In this document: piece after piece, positions 24,627 to 33,239 of the stretch | Numbering within the stretch: the first letter of the stretch is position 1 | How the letters are laid out: each line of letters starts with the position of its first letter | Source: UBA9926 sp018645765 | Lineage (GTDB): Bacteria > Pseudomonadota > Gammaproteobacteria > Pseudomonadales > Azotimanducaceae | Direction of reading: 5' to 3' | NCBI GenBank assembly: GCA_949372755.1 | Contig: CASIBO010000001.1 | Span: 475,775 to 539,774, forward strand | Length of the DNA stretch: 64,000 bases | Translations under genes and position numbers: made by a program | Notes under the pieces: generated by a model | What the model saw: only the letters and a program-made list of their open reading frames with translations | What the model was told of the DNA's origin: nothing | Database searches by the model: none

Positions 24627-24870
24627 GAATTCTCTTCATAAAAAGCAGTCAGTATAGAGCGCCTGAAACCCGGCGCAAAAGATTTTTGAATTCGCTGCTC
24701 CGAAACACCTCGATAATGGCCGTTTAGGCCTCACGGATACGCGCCGAGATCGACACAACAATCACGGCCTGGACTTCTGCGCTTTTCGCGTTCAAGGCCG
24801 TAAAGCCGTCTTGATTTTGCGCTTGTCATCAAAATCACTCAGAATCTACCTTTCGGCTTCAAGGCGCCTT

Positions 24871-25269
24871 ATGAACACCGCAATCCAGCTCCCCACGGAT
24901 CAAAAGTTTGGCGGTTTTGTCGCCTGCATTTTTGGCCTCCTCGCAGCCTACGGATTTTGGACGGGCGAGTCTTTTCTAGGCTTCTCGGCCGGCTTGTTAG
25001 CCGCTCTCCTTATCGCCATCAGCGTCGTCGCGCCGCGCACATTACGCCCTTTAAACCGGCTCTGGATGCAACTCGGCCAGCGCCTTGGACGGCTGATCAA
25101 TCCAATCGTTTTGGGCGCCATCTTCTTTCTGATCTTCACACCCATCGGGCTGATCATGCGCTTGGTGGGACGAGACGAACTCAAGCTCAAGCGCCGAGCC
25201 ACCAAAACGCATTGGCAGGCAATAACGCCCGGCGAACAATCTGAAGCATCCTTTAAAAATCAATTTTGA
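24871..25269 (+). CDS. SxtJ-family membrane protein
   Basis: A 132-aa protein with three hydrophobic segments (about residues 14-27, 33-53 and 80-100) and a basic C-terminal tail. The text GFVACIFGLLAAYGFW and NPIVLGAIFFLIFTPIGLIM matches the SxtJ family, named from saxitoxin clusters where it neighbours a carbamoyltransferase. The same company is seen here: a DUF5989 micro-protein, then an O-carbamoyltransferase, then an SGNH/TPR protein. The frame opens at 24811, but the ATG at 24871 follows AAGG and starts the conserved part. Role unknown; probably a membrane partner for carbamoylation of a surface or secreted molecule. Confidence 0.8.
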   Translation: MNTAIQLPTDQKFGGFVACIFGLLAAYGFWTGESFLGFSAGLLAALLIAISVVAPRTLRPLNRLWMQLGQRLGRLINPIVLGAIFFLIFTPIGLIMRLVGRDELKLKRRATKTHWQAITPGEQSEASFKNQF

Positions 25270-25283
25270 GGTAACGAACCGGC

Positions 25284-25433
25284 ATGGCATTTTTAAAAGA
25301 GCTTTTGGCCTTCCTTCGAGCGCGAAAAAAGTTATGGCTGGCGCCAATTATCCTCATCATGGTCGCACTCGGCGGCTTGATGATCCTTGCCGAAGGCTCT
25401 GTTCTTGCGCCCTTTATCTATACGCTCTTTTAA
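25284..25433 (+). CDS. DUF5989 (SxtK-like) small membrane protein
   Basis: A 49-aa protein, MAFLKELLAFLRARKKLWL followed by a single hydrophobic helix (APIILIMVALGGLMILA) and the tail SVLAPFIYTLF. This matches the small DUF5989 proteins found between SxtJ and carbamoyltransferase genes. It starts 14 bp after the SxtJ stop, with GAGG 11-14 nt before the ATG, and ends 17 bp before the carbamoyltransferase start. The tight spacing supports one transcript. Function unknown. Confidence 0.8.
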   Translation: MAFLKELLAFLRARKKLWLAPIILIMVALGGLMILAEGSVLAPFIYTLF

Positions 25434-25450
25434 TGATGCTAACTTAACCC

Positions 25451-27289
25451 ATGTACATCTTAGGTCTTTCTGCGTTTTATCACGATAGCGCCGCCTGCTT
25501 GCTTCAAGATGGCCGGATTATTGCCGCCGCCCAAGAAGAACGCTTCACGCGAACGAAGCACGATGCCCGTTTTCCGGATCAAGCCATTGCTTATTGTCTT
25601 GCAGAAGCTGGCATCATCCCCGAACAAATCGATCAAGTCGTTTTTTACGAGAAACCTTTCTTGAAATTTGAGCGCCTACTGGAAACGTACTTGGCCTTTG
25701 CCCCGCGCGGCTTTCGCAGCTTCGCTTTATCCATGCCGGCCTGGATCAAAGACAAGCTTTTTCAAAAATCGGTCCTCACACAGGCGCTCTCAAACGCCCT
25801 CGGCGAGACCATCGATTGGCAATCTCGGCTCTTGTTTTCACAACACCACCTGTCCCACGCCGCTAGCGCCTTTTACCCCTCGCCCTTCGAACGCGCGGCG
25901 GTCCTCACCCTGGATGGCGTCGGCGAGTGGACGACGAGCTCGCTTGCGGTTGGCCAAGGCAAGCGTCTAACGATTCTCAAAGAAATTCACTTTCCGCACT
26001 CTCTCGGCTTACTCTACTCGGCGTTTACCTACTACACCGGTTTTAAGGTTAATTCTGGGGAGTATAAAGTCATGGGGCTTGCGCCCTACGGCAAGCCCCG
26101 CTATGCCGATTTAATTACAGAGCACCTGGTCGATGTCGCCGACGATGGCAGCTTTCAACTCGACATGCGCTACTTTGACTACGCCACCGGTCTCACCATG
26201 ACCACCAAGCATTTTCACAAATTGTTTGGTGGCCCGCCAAGACAACCTGAGGCTGAGATCACCCAACGAGAAATGGACCTTGCCGCCTCTGTTCAAAAGG
26301 TTACCGAGGATATTGTGCTAAAACTCGCCCGAAGTATCCGACGCCAAACGGGCGAAAAAAATCTTTGTCTGGCAGGCGGCGTTGCCCTGAACTGCGTCGC
26401 CAATGGCCTTCTGGCGAGAGCGAACCTCTTCGATAAAATTTGGGTTCAACCCGCGGCAGGCGATGCCGGTGGCGCCCTCGGCGCCGCGCTTGCGGCATGG
26501 CACCTACACCTTGATGGGGAAAGACCCAAACTCACCCTACGTGACCCAATGCAGGGCAGCTATTTAGGACCGGCTTTCTCCGACGAAGACGCAAGTACAG
26601 CGCTCAATGGCTGCGGCGGGATCTTCAAGCGCTATTCGGAGCCAGAGCTTCTTACCTACGTCACGACAGCGCTCAGCGCCGGCAAAGCGATCGGTTGGAT
26701 GCAAGGTAGAATGGAGTTTGGGCCTCGGGCGCTCGGCGCCCGCAGCATCCTGGCCGATCCACGATCCGCCATAATGCAGTCGCAACTCAACCTAAAAGTT
26801 AAATATCGTGAAAGCTTTCGGCCGTTTGCGCCGGCGGTGCTGAGCGAGCACGTCTCTGAGTGGTTTGAACACGAAGCAGACAGTCCTTATATGCTTTTTG
26901 TGGCCCCGATCCGAGAAAGCAGGCGACATCCCATCAGCGCGCTTGATGCGGCGCAGATGGGTTTAGACCGGCTCAAAGTACCCCGCTCGGTCATCCCCGC
27001 CGTGACCCATGTCGACTATACGGCCCGACTGCAGACCGTTCATCAGGAGACGAACCCCAAATTCCATGCGCTGTTATCACAGTTCTTCGAAGAGACAGGC
27101 TGCCCGCTGCTCGTGAACACCTCGTTCAATGTCCGAGGCGAACCCATCGTCTGCACGCCAGAGCAGGCCTTCAAATGTTTCATGGGCACCGAACTCGACG
27201 TCCTCGTCATCGGCAACCTGCTGCTCTTAAAAGAAGACCAAGACCCCACCCTTCGAGCAACCTATCAGGATCACTACGAACTGGATTAA
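25451..27289 (+). CDS. O-carbamoyltransferase (NodU/CmcH/SxtI family)
   Basis: A 612-aa enzyme expected to move a carbamoyl group from carbamoyl phosphate to a hydroxyl through a carbamoyl-adenylate. It has an N-terminal Kae1-like domain (LGLSAFYHDSAACLL, QEERFTRTKHD, HHLSHAASAFYPSPF) and a C-terminal domain (MEFGPRALGARSILADPR, NVRGEPIVCTPEQA). The acceptor is unknown: family members modify Nod factors, cephamycins, saxitoxin or polysaccharides. There is no biosynthetic gene cluster here, only the SxtJ/DUF5989 partners and a downstream SGNH protein, which points to a cell-envelope or exopolysaccharide target. A terminator follows. Confidence 0.88.
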   Translation: MYILGLSAFYHDSAACLLQDGRIIAAAQEERFTRTKHDARFPDQAIAYCLAEAGIIPEQIDQVVFYEKPFLKFERLLETYLAFAPRGFRSFALSMPAWIKDKLFQKSVLTQALSNALGETIDWQSRLLFSQHHLSHAASAFYPSPFERAAVLTLDGVGEWTTSSLAVGQGKRLTILKEIHFPHSLGLLYSAFTYYTGFKVNSGEYKVMGLAPYGKPRYADLITEHLVDVADDGSFQLDMRYFDYATGLTMTTKHFHKLFGGPPRQPEAEITQREMDLAASVQKVTEDIVLKLARSIRRQTGEKNLCLAGGVALNCVANGLLARANLFDKIWVQPAAGDAGGALGAALAAWHLHLDGERPKLTLRDPMQGSYLGPAFSDEDASTALNGCGGIFKRYSEPELLTYVTTALSAGKAIGWMQGRMEFGPRALGARSILADPRSAIMQSQLNLKVKYRESFRPFAPAVLSEHVSEWFEHEADSPYMLFVAPIRESRRHPISALDAAQMGLDRLKVPRSVIPAVTHVDYTARLQTVHQETNPKFHALLSQFFEETGCPLLVNTSFNVRGEPIVCTPEQAFKCFMGTELDVLVIGNLLLLKEDQDPTLRATYQDHYELD

Positions 27290-27334
27290 AAGTTAGAGAC
27301 CCTGCAAGTTTGACCCACTGTCAACTCAGCGGGA

Positions 27335-27405
27335 CTTGGGGCTCTCCCGCCGTGTCTAAAACAACCCGAGCCCCAGGTTAAAGTGTTGCCTTAGCGGGTT
27401 TTTTT
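27335..27405 (+). terminator. Terminator after the carbamoyltransferase gene
   Basis: A strong stem (cttggggctc with gagccccagg, 9 of 10 pairs) is followed, 21 bp on, by a run of seven T's after agcggg. Alternative pairing of cccg (27366) with cggg just before the T-tract would make a canonical intrinsic terminator. Confidence 0.55.
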
Positions 27406-27446
27406 GTGCGGCCCACGTTCATGGGCCTGATTAGGAGGGGCCCGTC

Positions 27447-27473
27447 ATGACACTACCCCACATAAATCGATAA
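27447..27473 (+). CDS. Possible 8-residue leader peptide
   Basis: An AGGAGGGG ribosome site (27433-27440) precedes ATG by 6 nt, opening a frame of eight codons (MTLPHINR) and TAA. A small hairpin (ggccca/tgggcc) sits just upstream at 27411-27426. It lies 65 bp before the SGNH/TPR gene. It may be an upstream leader ORF, or merely a fortuitous ribosome site. Confidence 0.25.
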   Translation: MTLPHINR

Positions 27474-27538
27474 ACACGGTAACATAAGCGTTTGCAACGA
27501 CGTGCTCTAACCGTCAGGCACGCGCAGGAAACGACTGG

Positions 27539-29635
27539 ATGGCACCCTTAAAGAATTTATTGTTCACCCTTATCGCGCTGATTGGCGTGCCTGCTGCTTT
27601 TTTCATTACCGTTGAGCAGGGCCTCAAATTCGCAGGCATTGGCGCGTCCCAGGACTTCTTTACGACCCTGACCATAAACGGGCAGGACTACTACCAAGAT
27701 AACCCCGCCTTCATTCATCAATTTTATCCTGCCTCGCTTGGCATCACGCCCATCGAAAACACCTTCTCAGTGTTATCGGATGACCCAACCATTCGGGTCT
27801 TCGTTCTGGGCGGGTCGGCGGCACGCGGCTTTCCAAACCTGAACCATGGCTTCAGCCGGCACTTGGAGATCCTACTTGAGCAAGCACTACCGACGAGAAA
27901 AATCGAGGTTATCAATACGGCAATGACCTCCGTCAACTCCCACGTGATTTATGACGTTGCGAAATCGATACCAGCGGGCCCCTCAACCTTTGCCATTATT
28001 TTGGTGGGCAACAATGAGGTGGTAGGCCCTTATGGCCCTGGCACCTTTAATCAAACTTTTTTATCAAACCTGTCAGTCATTCGCCTAATACAGGCCATCA
28101 AGCGCACAAGGGTCTGGCAGGCAGCAAACGTTCTTGTCGGAAACCTGAACCCAAAAAATGACAAAGAAACCCTGCGTTGGCGCGGCATGCAGATGTTCAC
28201 CGACAACAATGTCGAATTTGACGACCCTCGCCTTGAAACGGTTTACGAGCACTATGAAAGCAACCTGAGCGATACGGTATCACGGCTTCAAGACAAGGGT
28301 ATTCAGGTTCTGCTCTCGAGCGTGCCCGTTAACCTTCGCGATTCGGCGCCATTTTCCTCGCAGCACCCTCCGGGATTGTCTGATGATGCACTGAACACAT
28401 TGAACCGCCAGCACCAATACAGCGCTGCGCGGTTCAAAGACCAACGCTTCCGGGACGCCGTTAATGCCCTTAACGCGGCAAAGGCCATCGCGCCGAATTA
28501 TGCCGATACCCATTATCAGCTCGGCATTGCCTTCGAGCAGCTGGGTCAAAACGCCGAGTCTGCGAAACACTTTCAGCAAGCACTTGACTTAGATACCCTG
28601 CGGTTTCGTGCGGACACGCAGATTAACGCCCGCATCCGGCGGGTTGCTGAGCGATTCAACGAGACCGCCTTTAACTTTGTCGACAGTGAAGCGGCTTTCA
28701 AAAAAGCAAGCCAACCCAAGCAGCCCGGCTGGAATCTGTTACTCGAACATGTCCATTACAGCTTTGAGGGTAATTACCTGCTCGCGGCCGGGTTTGCAGA
28801 GACTATTCTCGAGACCGTAGACGCCTCAAGCCAAAGCGCGTTACTGCCCCCCCAGGAAATAGCGCAACGGATCGGCTATCCAAACTTCACAACCATTGAT
28901 GCCATGGGCCGATTACTGGATATGGTGCAGACGCCGCCTTTCACGGGGCAAAGTAATTATGTGGCGCTGGTTGATTTTATTAATGGCACGGGCGCAGCAC
29001 GCGCCAAACAAGTTGGCTCGACCCAGGATGTGATTAAGCGCCGAAAGGCCTTGGTAGCAACGGGCCGAGCGGATTGGCAAATCCACTACGAGCTTGCCGA
29101 ACTGTTCCGGCATGAACAAGATCCAGAATCTGCCCTGCATCATTTTCGACAAGTTATTCAAGAATACCCTCATCACGGCAGTAGCCATCTCAAGCTGGCC
29201 GAAATACACCAGGCGTTTGGACGGTTTAAAGCGGCCATCCCGCATTTAGAGCAGGCCCTGATCTACACCCGGGATGATCACACGCTGCGGGCGCAAACCC
29301 TTGGCGCGCTGGCATCGGCGCATCTCAAAGCAGGTGACCCGAGCAAAGCCAAACGGCGCCTGCTCGAGCTCATTGCCGCCCACTCCGATGAGATTGAGCT
29401 CACCCTTAAAGCCTACGGCACGCTCGTTAAACGCGCCGTTGAGGAAGGCGCGGCAAGCGACGTCAACCAATATCTTCGGGATCTTGAGAATTATGCGCAA
29501 GCGCTTGTTCGCAGCAATCAGCTCGAGCAATATCCCTTGCTACCCAGGAGGATGGCCCAAATTTTGAGTCTCGCAGGCCGGCATGCGGAGGCTCGGCAAT
29601 GGGCGCAATTACAATCAAAGCCAGACGAATCATAG
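27539..29635 (+). CDS. SGNH-hydrolase-like protein with TPR repeats, membrane-anchored
   Basis: A 698-aa protein with one N-terminal helix (residues 8-27), an SGNH-like hydrolase domain (about 75-300) and tetratricopeptide repeats (about 290-350 and 495-690). Block I is FVLGGSAARGF and the block III-like segment is ILVGNNEVV, where the usual GxND asparagine-aspartate is NNE. Such proteins often follow SxtJ/carbamoyltransferase genes and may deacylate or acylate a glycan. Location is probably periplasmic. The first TPR block interrupts the hydrolase-like domain before its C-terminal part (LLEHVHYSFEGNYLLA, a likely catalytic histidine region). Substrate unknown. Confidence 0.75.
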   Translation: MAPLKNLLFTLIALIGVPAAFFITVEQGLKFAGIGASQDFFTTLTINGQDYYQDNPAFIHQFYPASLGITPIENTFSVLSDDPTIRVFVLGGSAARGFPNLNHGFSRHLEILLEQALPTRKIEVINTAMTSVNSHVIYDVAKSIPAGPSTFAIILVGNNEVVGPYGPGTFNQTFLSNLSVIRLIQAIKRTRVWQAANVLVGNLNPKNDKETLRWRGMQMFTDNNVEFDDPRLETVYEHYESNLSDTVSRLQDKGIQVLLSSVPVNLRDSAPFSSQHPPGLSDDALNTLNRQHQYSAARFKDQRFRDAVNALNAAKAIAPNYADTHYQLGIAFEQLGQNAESAKHFQQALDLDTLRFRADTQINARIRRVAERFNETAFNFVDSEAAFKKASQPKQPGWNLLLEHVHYSFEGNYLLAAGFAETILETVDASSQSALLPPQEIAQRIGYPNFTTIDAMGRLLDMVQTPPFTGQSNYVALVDFINGTGAARAKQVGSTQDVIKRRKALVATGRADWQIHYELAELFRHEQDPESALHHFRQVIQEYPHHGSSHLKLAEIHQAFGRFKAAIPHLEQALIYTRDDHTLRAQTLGALASAHLKAGDPSKAKRRLLELIAAHSDEIELTLKAYGTLVKRAVEEGAASDVNQYLRDLENYAQALVRSNQLEQYPLLPRRMAQILSLAGRHAEARQWAQLQSKPDES

Positions 29636-29737
29636 TTGTAGCGGCGCATGCGACTGCTTTATTGCCGCATCCGCCCGCCATTCTAAAACACTTATACTCA
29701 ACACAGTATTTGCTCACCGAATGGCCCTGCCGCTATC

Positions 29738-30904
29738 ATGAGCGCCAACAGAATTCCTTCGCAAACCACCTCTGAGATGCACATGCCCCAAAAAACCGGA
29801 TTGATTTGGAACGAGCGCTTCATGTGGCACGACAACGGTTCAGCTTTGGGACAAATCCCCGCAGGCGGCGCCTTTCAACCCGGCGTCCACCTTGAAAACC
29901 CCGAAACCAAGCGCCGGCTGAAAAATTTGCTCGACGCCTACGAGGTCACCCCAAAACTTTCACGCCTGGCGCACACCGCCGCAACCCGTCAAACCCTCGA
30001 GCGCTTTCATACAGCTGACTATATCGATCTCGTTGCCCATATGAGCCAAACCACCGGCGGATCCGTTGGCCAGTCCACCATTGCAGGACCCGGGTCCTAT
30101 GATATTGCCCGCCTGGCTGTTGGCGGCACGACCGCCGCCGTAAAGGATGTGATGTCGGGCGCGGTCTCCAATGCCTATGCCCTTACCCGACCACCCGGGC
30201 ATCATGCCGAACGCGACCGAGGCCGGGGATTTTGCATTTTCAACAACATTGCGCTGGCGATATTAGAAGCCCGGGCGCTGGGCTGGGTTGATCGGGTGGC
30301 CGTTGTCGATTGGGATGTGCATCATGGCAACGGCACGCAACAAGCATTTTTTGAGGACCCCAATGTCCTCACCCTCTCCATCCATCAAGAGATGCTCTAC
30401 CCGGTGAACCTGGGCAAGCTTGAAGAAACAGGAGCAGGCGACGGCGATGGCTTTAACCTGAACATACCGTTGCCTGCTGGGTGTGGGGGCGGCGCTTACT
30501 TGAAAGCCATTGATGCGGTCGTAGCCCCGGCGCTCAAAGCCTTTAAGCCCGACCTCATCATCATCGCTTGCGGTTTTGATGCCGCTTATTTTGATCCCCT
30601 CAGCCACATGCTGCTGGTGGCCAACCATTACCGCGTGATGACGGAAAAGATGATGACTCTGGCCAAGGATCTGTGCGGTGGCCGACTCATCGCCAACCAT
30701 GAGGGCGGCTACTCCGACTTTTATGTGCCGCTCTGCGGCATGGCCGTGATCGAAACCTTAAGCGGCTTGACCTCCGGCGTGGTTGATCCTTATGCGGGAA
30801 CCGAATTCGTGGCGAATCAGGATCTCATGCCCCATCAGGCCGCGCGCATTGACGAGGCGGTTCAAGGCCCACTTGCAAAACTCTTACGCCGAGTCGCGAC
30901 ATGA
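29738..30904 (+). CDS. Histone-deacetylase-family (class II) amidohydrolase
   Basis: A 388-aa zinc deacetylase-fold enzyme. Visible motifs: LTRPPGHHAERDRGRGFCIF (tandem catalytic histidines), VVDWDVHHGNGTQ (zinc-binding D and H) and ACGFDAAYFDPL (second zinc aspartate region). Bacterial homologues remove acetyl groups from polyamines, acetoin-related compounds or small amides; a true protein substrate is not implied. The TGA stop overlaps the xseA ATG as ATGA, so the two are translationally coupled. A closer-in start at the internal ATG (29786) is possible because the first 16 residues are not conserved-looking. Confidence 0.88.
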   Translation: MSANRIPSQTTSEMHMPQKTGLIWNERFMWHDNGSALGQIPAGGAFQPGVHLENPETKRRLKNLLDAYEVTPKLSRLAHTAATRQTLERFHTADYIDLVAHMSQTTGGSVGQSTIAGPGSYDIARLAVGGTTAAVKDVMSGAVSNAYALTRPPGHHAERDRGRGFCIFNNIALAILEARALGWVDRVAVVDWDVHHGNGTQQAFFEDPNVLTLSIHQEMLYPVNLGKLEETGAGDGDGFNLNIPLPAGCGGGAYLKAIDAVVAPALKAFKPDLIIIACGFDAAYFDPLSHMLLVANHYRVMTEKMMTLAKDLCGGRLIANHEGGYSDFYVPLCGMAVIETLSGLTSGVVDPYAGTEFVANQDLMPHQAARIDEAVQGPLAKLLRRVAT

Positions 30905-32274
30905 TTCGGCAACCATCTGAATCGGACGGCTCGAACGCTGAAATTTTTTCGGTCAGCGATCTGAATAAGGCCGCAAAATCGTTATTGGAAGGCCACTTCC
31001 CAATGGTGTTCGTTGAAGGCGAGATTTCAAATTTCAGCGTGCCGGCCTCGGGTCACTGGTACCTGACGCTTAAAGATGAGGGCGGCCAGCTGCGCACCGC
31101 CATGTTCCGCAATAAAAACCAGCGGGTTCGTTTCAAACCCAGGAATGGTCTGAAGGTGCTCATTCGCGGCAAGATCAGTCTGTACGAAGCTCGCGGCGAG
31201 TATCAATTCATCGCAGAGCACATGGAAGCAGCAGGCGAGGGCGAGCTGCGGCGGGCGTTTGAGGCTCTCAAGCAACGTTTGCAAGCCGACGGCCTATTTG
31301 ACGAGTCGCGCAAGCGCGCTTTACCGGCGCTGCCTCAACACCTTGCGATTATTACCTCACCCACCGGTGCTGCGATCCGGGACGTCCTGAGCGTACTGAA
31401 CCGGCGGTTCCCAGCGCTCAACTGTACGATCATTCCCAGCCAAGTCCAGGGCGAGGAGGCAACCCAGCAGATCGTTGCTGCCTTGGAATTGGCGAATACA
31501 TTTTCAGAGCCCGTGTTTGACGCCATCTTACTCACCCGAGGCGGCGGCTCATTAGAGGATCTTTGGGCCTTTAATACCGAACCCGTGGCACTCGCGATCG
31601 CCAACAGCCGCGTTCCCGTTGTGAGCGCCATCGGTCACGAATCCGACTTCACCATTGCTGATTTCGTGGCAGACCTGCGGGCCGCAACGCCCTCAGCGGC
31701 GGCTGAAATTCTTGCCCCAGACCAAACCGACTGGATGCAGCAATTCGACGGCCTAGCTCAGCGTTTAACGCGAGCCCAAAGCAGCCAACTGAGGGCCGCC
31801 CAAGCTTCTGTGCAAAGCTTAGCGCGGCGTCTACGCAACCCATCCCAAACCCTGACTCAGATGAGCGATCGTCTGGAGCGGCTTCAACCGCGACTGTTAA
31901 CGGCTGTGAAACGCGCCTTAGATCACCCAGAATTAGACCGCTTAGAAAAACAATTAAACACCGGCATTGAGCAGCAACTCAAGCAAGCTCAAACTCGGCT
32001 GTCATTCGCTTCAGTGAGACAAACTGAGCTGATCGAGCGGCAACTTAACGATGAACGCAGCAATCTGCACCGACTCGCCGGTCAACTCAATGCGCTCAGC
32101 CCATTGGCCGTCATGGAGCGCGGATTCAGCCTGGTTCGAGACGAAGCGCAAGCCGTCATCGGCCGGGCAGCGCAACTGCAGGCTGAGCAAACCGTCACGA
32201 TCGACTTTGCCGACGGCACGGCGGACGCCATCATTCGCAATTCACCCACGCTCAAAATAGAGGAGACTCCTTGA
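30901..32274 (+). CDS. xseA: Exodeoxyribonuclease VII large subunit
   Basis: A 457-aa subunit of the single-strand exonuclease active in recombination and mismatch repair. An N-terminal OB-fold (FVEGEISNFSVPASGHWYLT) is followed by the catalytic domain (LAIITSPTGAAIRDVL, LTRGGGSLEDLWAFN, SAIGHESDFTIADF) and a long coiled-coil-rich C-terminus (about 280-420). It is of full length. It overlaps the upstream deacetylase by 4 bp and the downstream LytM gene by its stop codon. The small subunit xseB is not in the window. Confidence 0.95.
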   Translation: MIRQPSESDGSNAEIFSVSDLNKAAKSLLEGHFPMVFVEGEISNFSVPASGHWYLTLKDEGGQLRTAMFRNKNQRVRFKPRNGLKVLIRGKISLYEARGEYQFIAEHMEAAGEGELRRAFEALKQRLQADGLFDESRKRALPALPQHLAIITSPTGAAIRDVLSVLNRRFPALNCTIIPSQVQGEEATQQIVAALELANTFSEPVFDAILLTRGGGSLEDLWAFNTEPVALAIANSRVPVVSAIGHESDFTIADFVADLRAATPSAAAEILAPDQTDWMQQFDGLAQRLTRAQSSQLRAAQASVQSLARRLRNPSQTLTQMSDRLERLQPRLLTAVKRALDHPELDRLEKQLNTGIEQQLKQAQTRLSFASVRQTELIERQLNDERSNLHRLAGQLNALSPLAVMERGFSLVRDEAQAVIGRAAQLQAEQTVTIDFADGTADAIIRNSPTLKIEETP

Positions 32275-33086
32275 AACCCGTTTTATTTTTAAGCGTCCTC
32301 TTTGCCGCACTATTGTCATTCCAAAGCCCGGTTGCCGCCCAGCCCTCTCATAGCCCAGTACCTGGTGGCGTTGCGGTAATCGCACTCCCCGCGAACACAA
32401 AATCCGCCCAGTTCCTCGGCAACCCGGTTCTAATTACCGGTGATTCAGCGAACCCCTTAGCGATTGTAGGCATTGCAATGGATCAGGTGCCAGGACCTGC
32501 TCAGCTTGATCTTGTGAGCGGCACAATCACCTTCGATGTGCTTGAGAAAAGCTATCTGACCGAGCGCCTAACCATCCCAGACAATAATAAGGTTACGCCG
32601 CCCGCGCGGGATTACGATCGAATCGGTCGGGACCGGCAAGAGATGATGGCGGTTTTCGAGTCTTTCACCCTCGACCGAAGCATTGACGCCACAACCCTTG
32701 CTTTCATCACGCCGGTCCAGGGCCGAATCTCATCACCTTTTGGCAAACGCCGGATTTTGAATGACCAACCTCGAAGCCCGCACTCGGGCTTGGATATCGC
32801 AGCACCAGAGGGCACCCCCATCAAAGCTGCCGCTGGTGGCATCGTGCGCGCCACCGGTGATTACTTTTTCAACGGCAACACCGTGCTGATTGATCATGGC
32901 CAAGGGCTCATTACGATGTATTGCCACCTCAGTAAAATCGAGGCGGCGCTCAACGCGACCGTCGAGCAAGGTGAGGTGATAGGCCTGGTCGGCCAAACTG
33001 GACGGGTTACCGGCCCGCATTTGCACTTCAGCGTTAACTTAAATCAGGCTCGGGTGGATCCAGCTTTGTTTATTGCCCAGCCCTGA
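32271..33086 (+). CDS. M23-family (LytM) peptidoglycan endopeptidase
   Basis: A 271-aa exported protein with a signal peptide (LFLSVLFAALLSFQSPVAAQ) and a C-terminal LytM domain (about residues 150-268). The zinc site is visible as H-x3-D in HSGLDIAAP and H-x-H in GPHLHFSV. An N-terminal domain of about 100 residues with GVAVIALPA begins the mature part. It would cut peptide cross-links in the cell wall or, if inactive, regulate an amidase; ligands look intact. The start is TTG overlapping the xseA stop, with AGGAG 6 nt upstream, so coupling to xseA decides the start. Confidence 0.88.
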   Translation: MKPVLFLSVLFAALLSFQSPVAAQPSHSPVPGGVAVIALPANTKSAQFLGNPVLITGDSANPLAIVGIAMDQVPGPAQLDLVSGTITFDVLEKSYLTERLTIPDNNKVTPPARDYDRIGRDRQEMMAVFESFTLDRSIDATTLAFITPVQGRISSPFGKRRILNDQPRSPHSGLDIAAPEGTPIKAAAGGIVRATGDYFFNGNTVLIDHGQGLITMYCHLSKIEAALNATVEQGEVIGLVGQTGRVTGPHLHFSVNLNQARVDPALFIAQP

Positions 33087-33100
33087 ACTCAGTAATAGTA

Positions 33101-33146
33101 GCCTGCTTAATCTGAAGGGCTGGCCATTATTTGAGCAGGCGTTTTA
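33101..33146 (+). terminator. Terminator between the LytM gene and der
   Basis: Stem gcctgct/agcaggc with a 26-nt internal region, followed by gtttta. It ends the rightward deacetylase-xseA-LytM transcript and faces the leftward der operon. Confidence 0.5.
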
Positions 33147-33239
33147 TGAATACGCGCTGTGCGAGCCCGCATTGACTCTAACGCAGTTGATGGCGGATCC
33201 CTCAAACCGAATCCAGCAGAGATTTTCTCGATGAATGCG

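Noticed and set aside
24811..24870. Upstream start for the SxtJ-like gene
   Set aside because: The added residues (RLSSKSLRIYLSASRR) are not conserved-looking and have no ribosome site; the ATG at 24871 is better placed.
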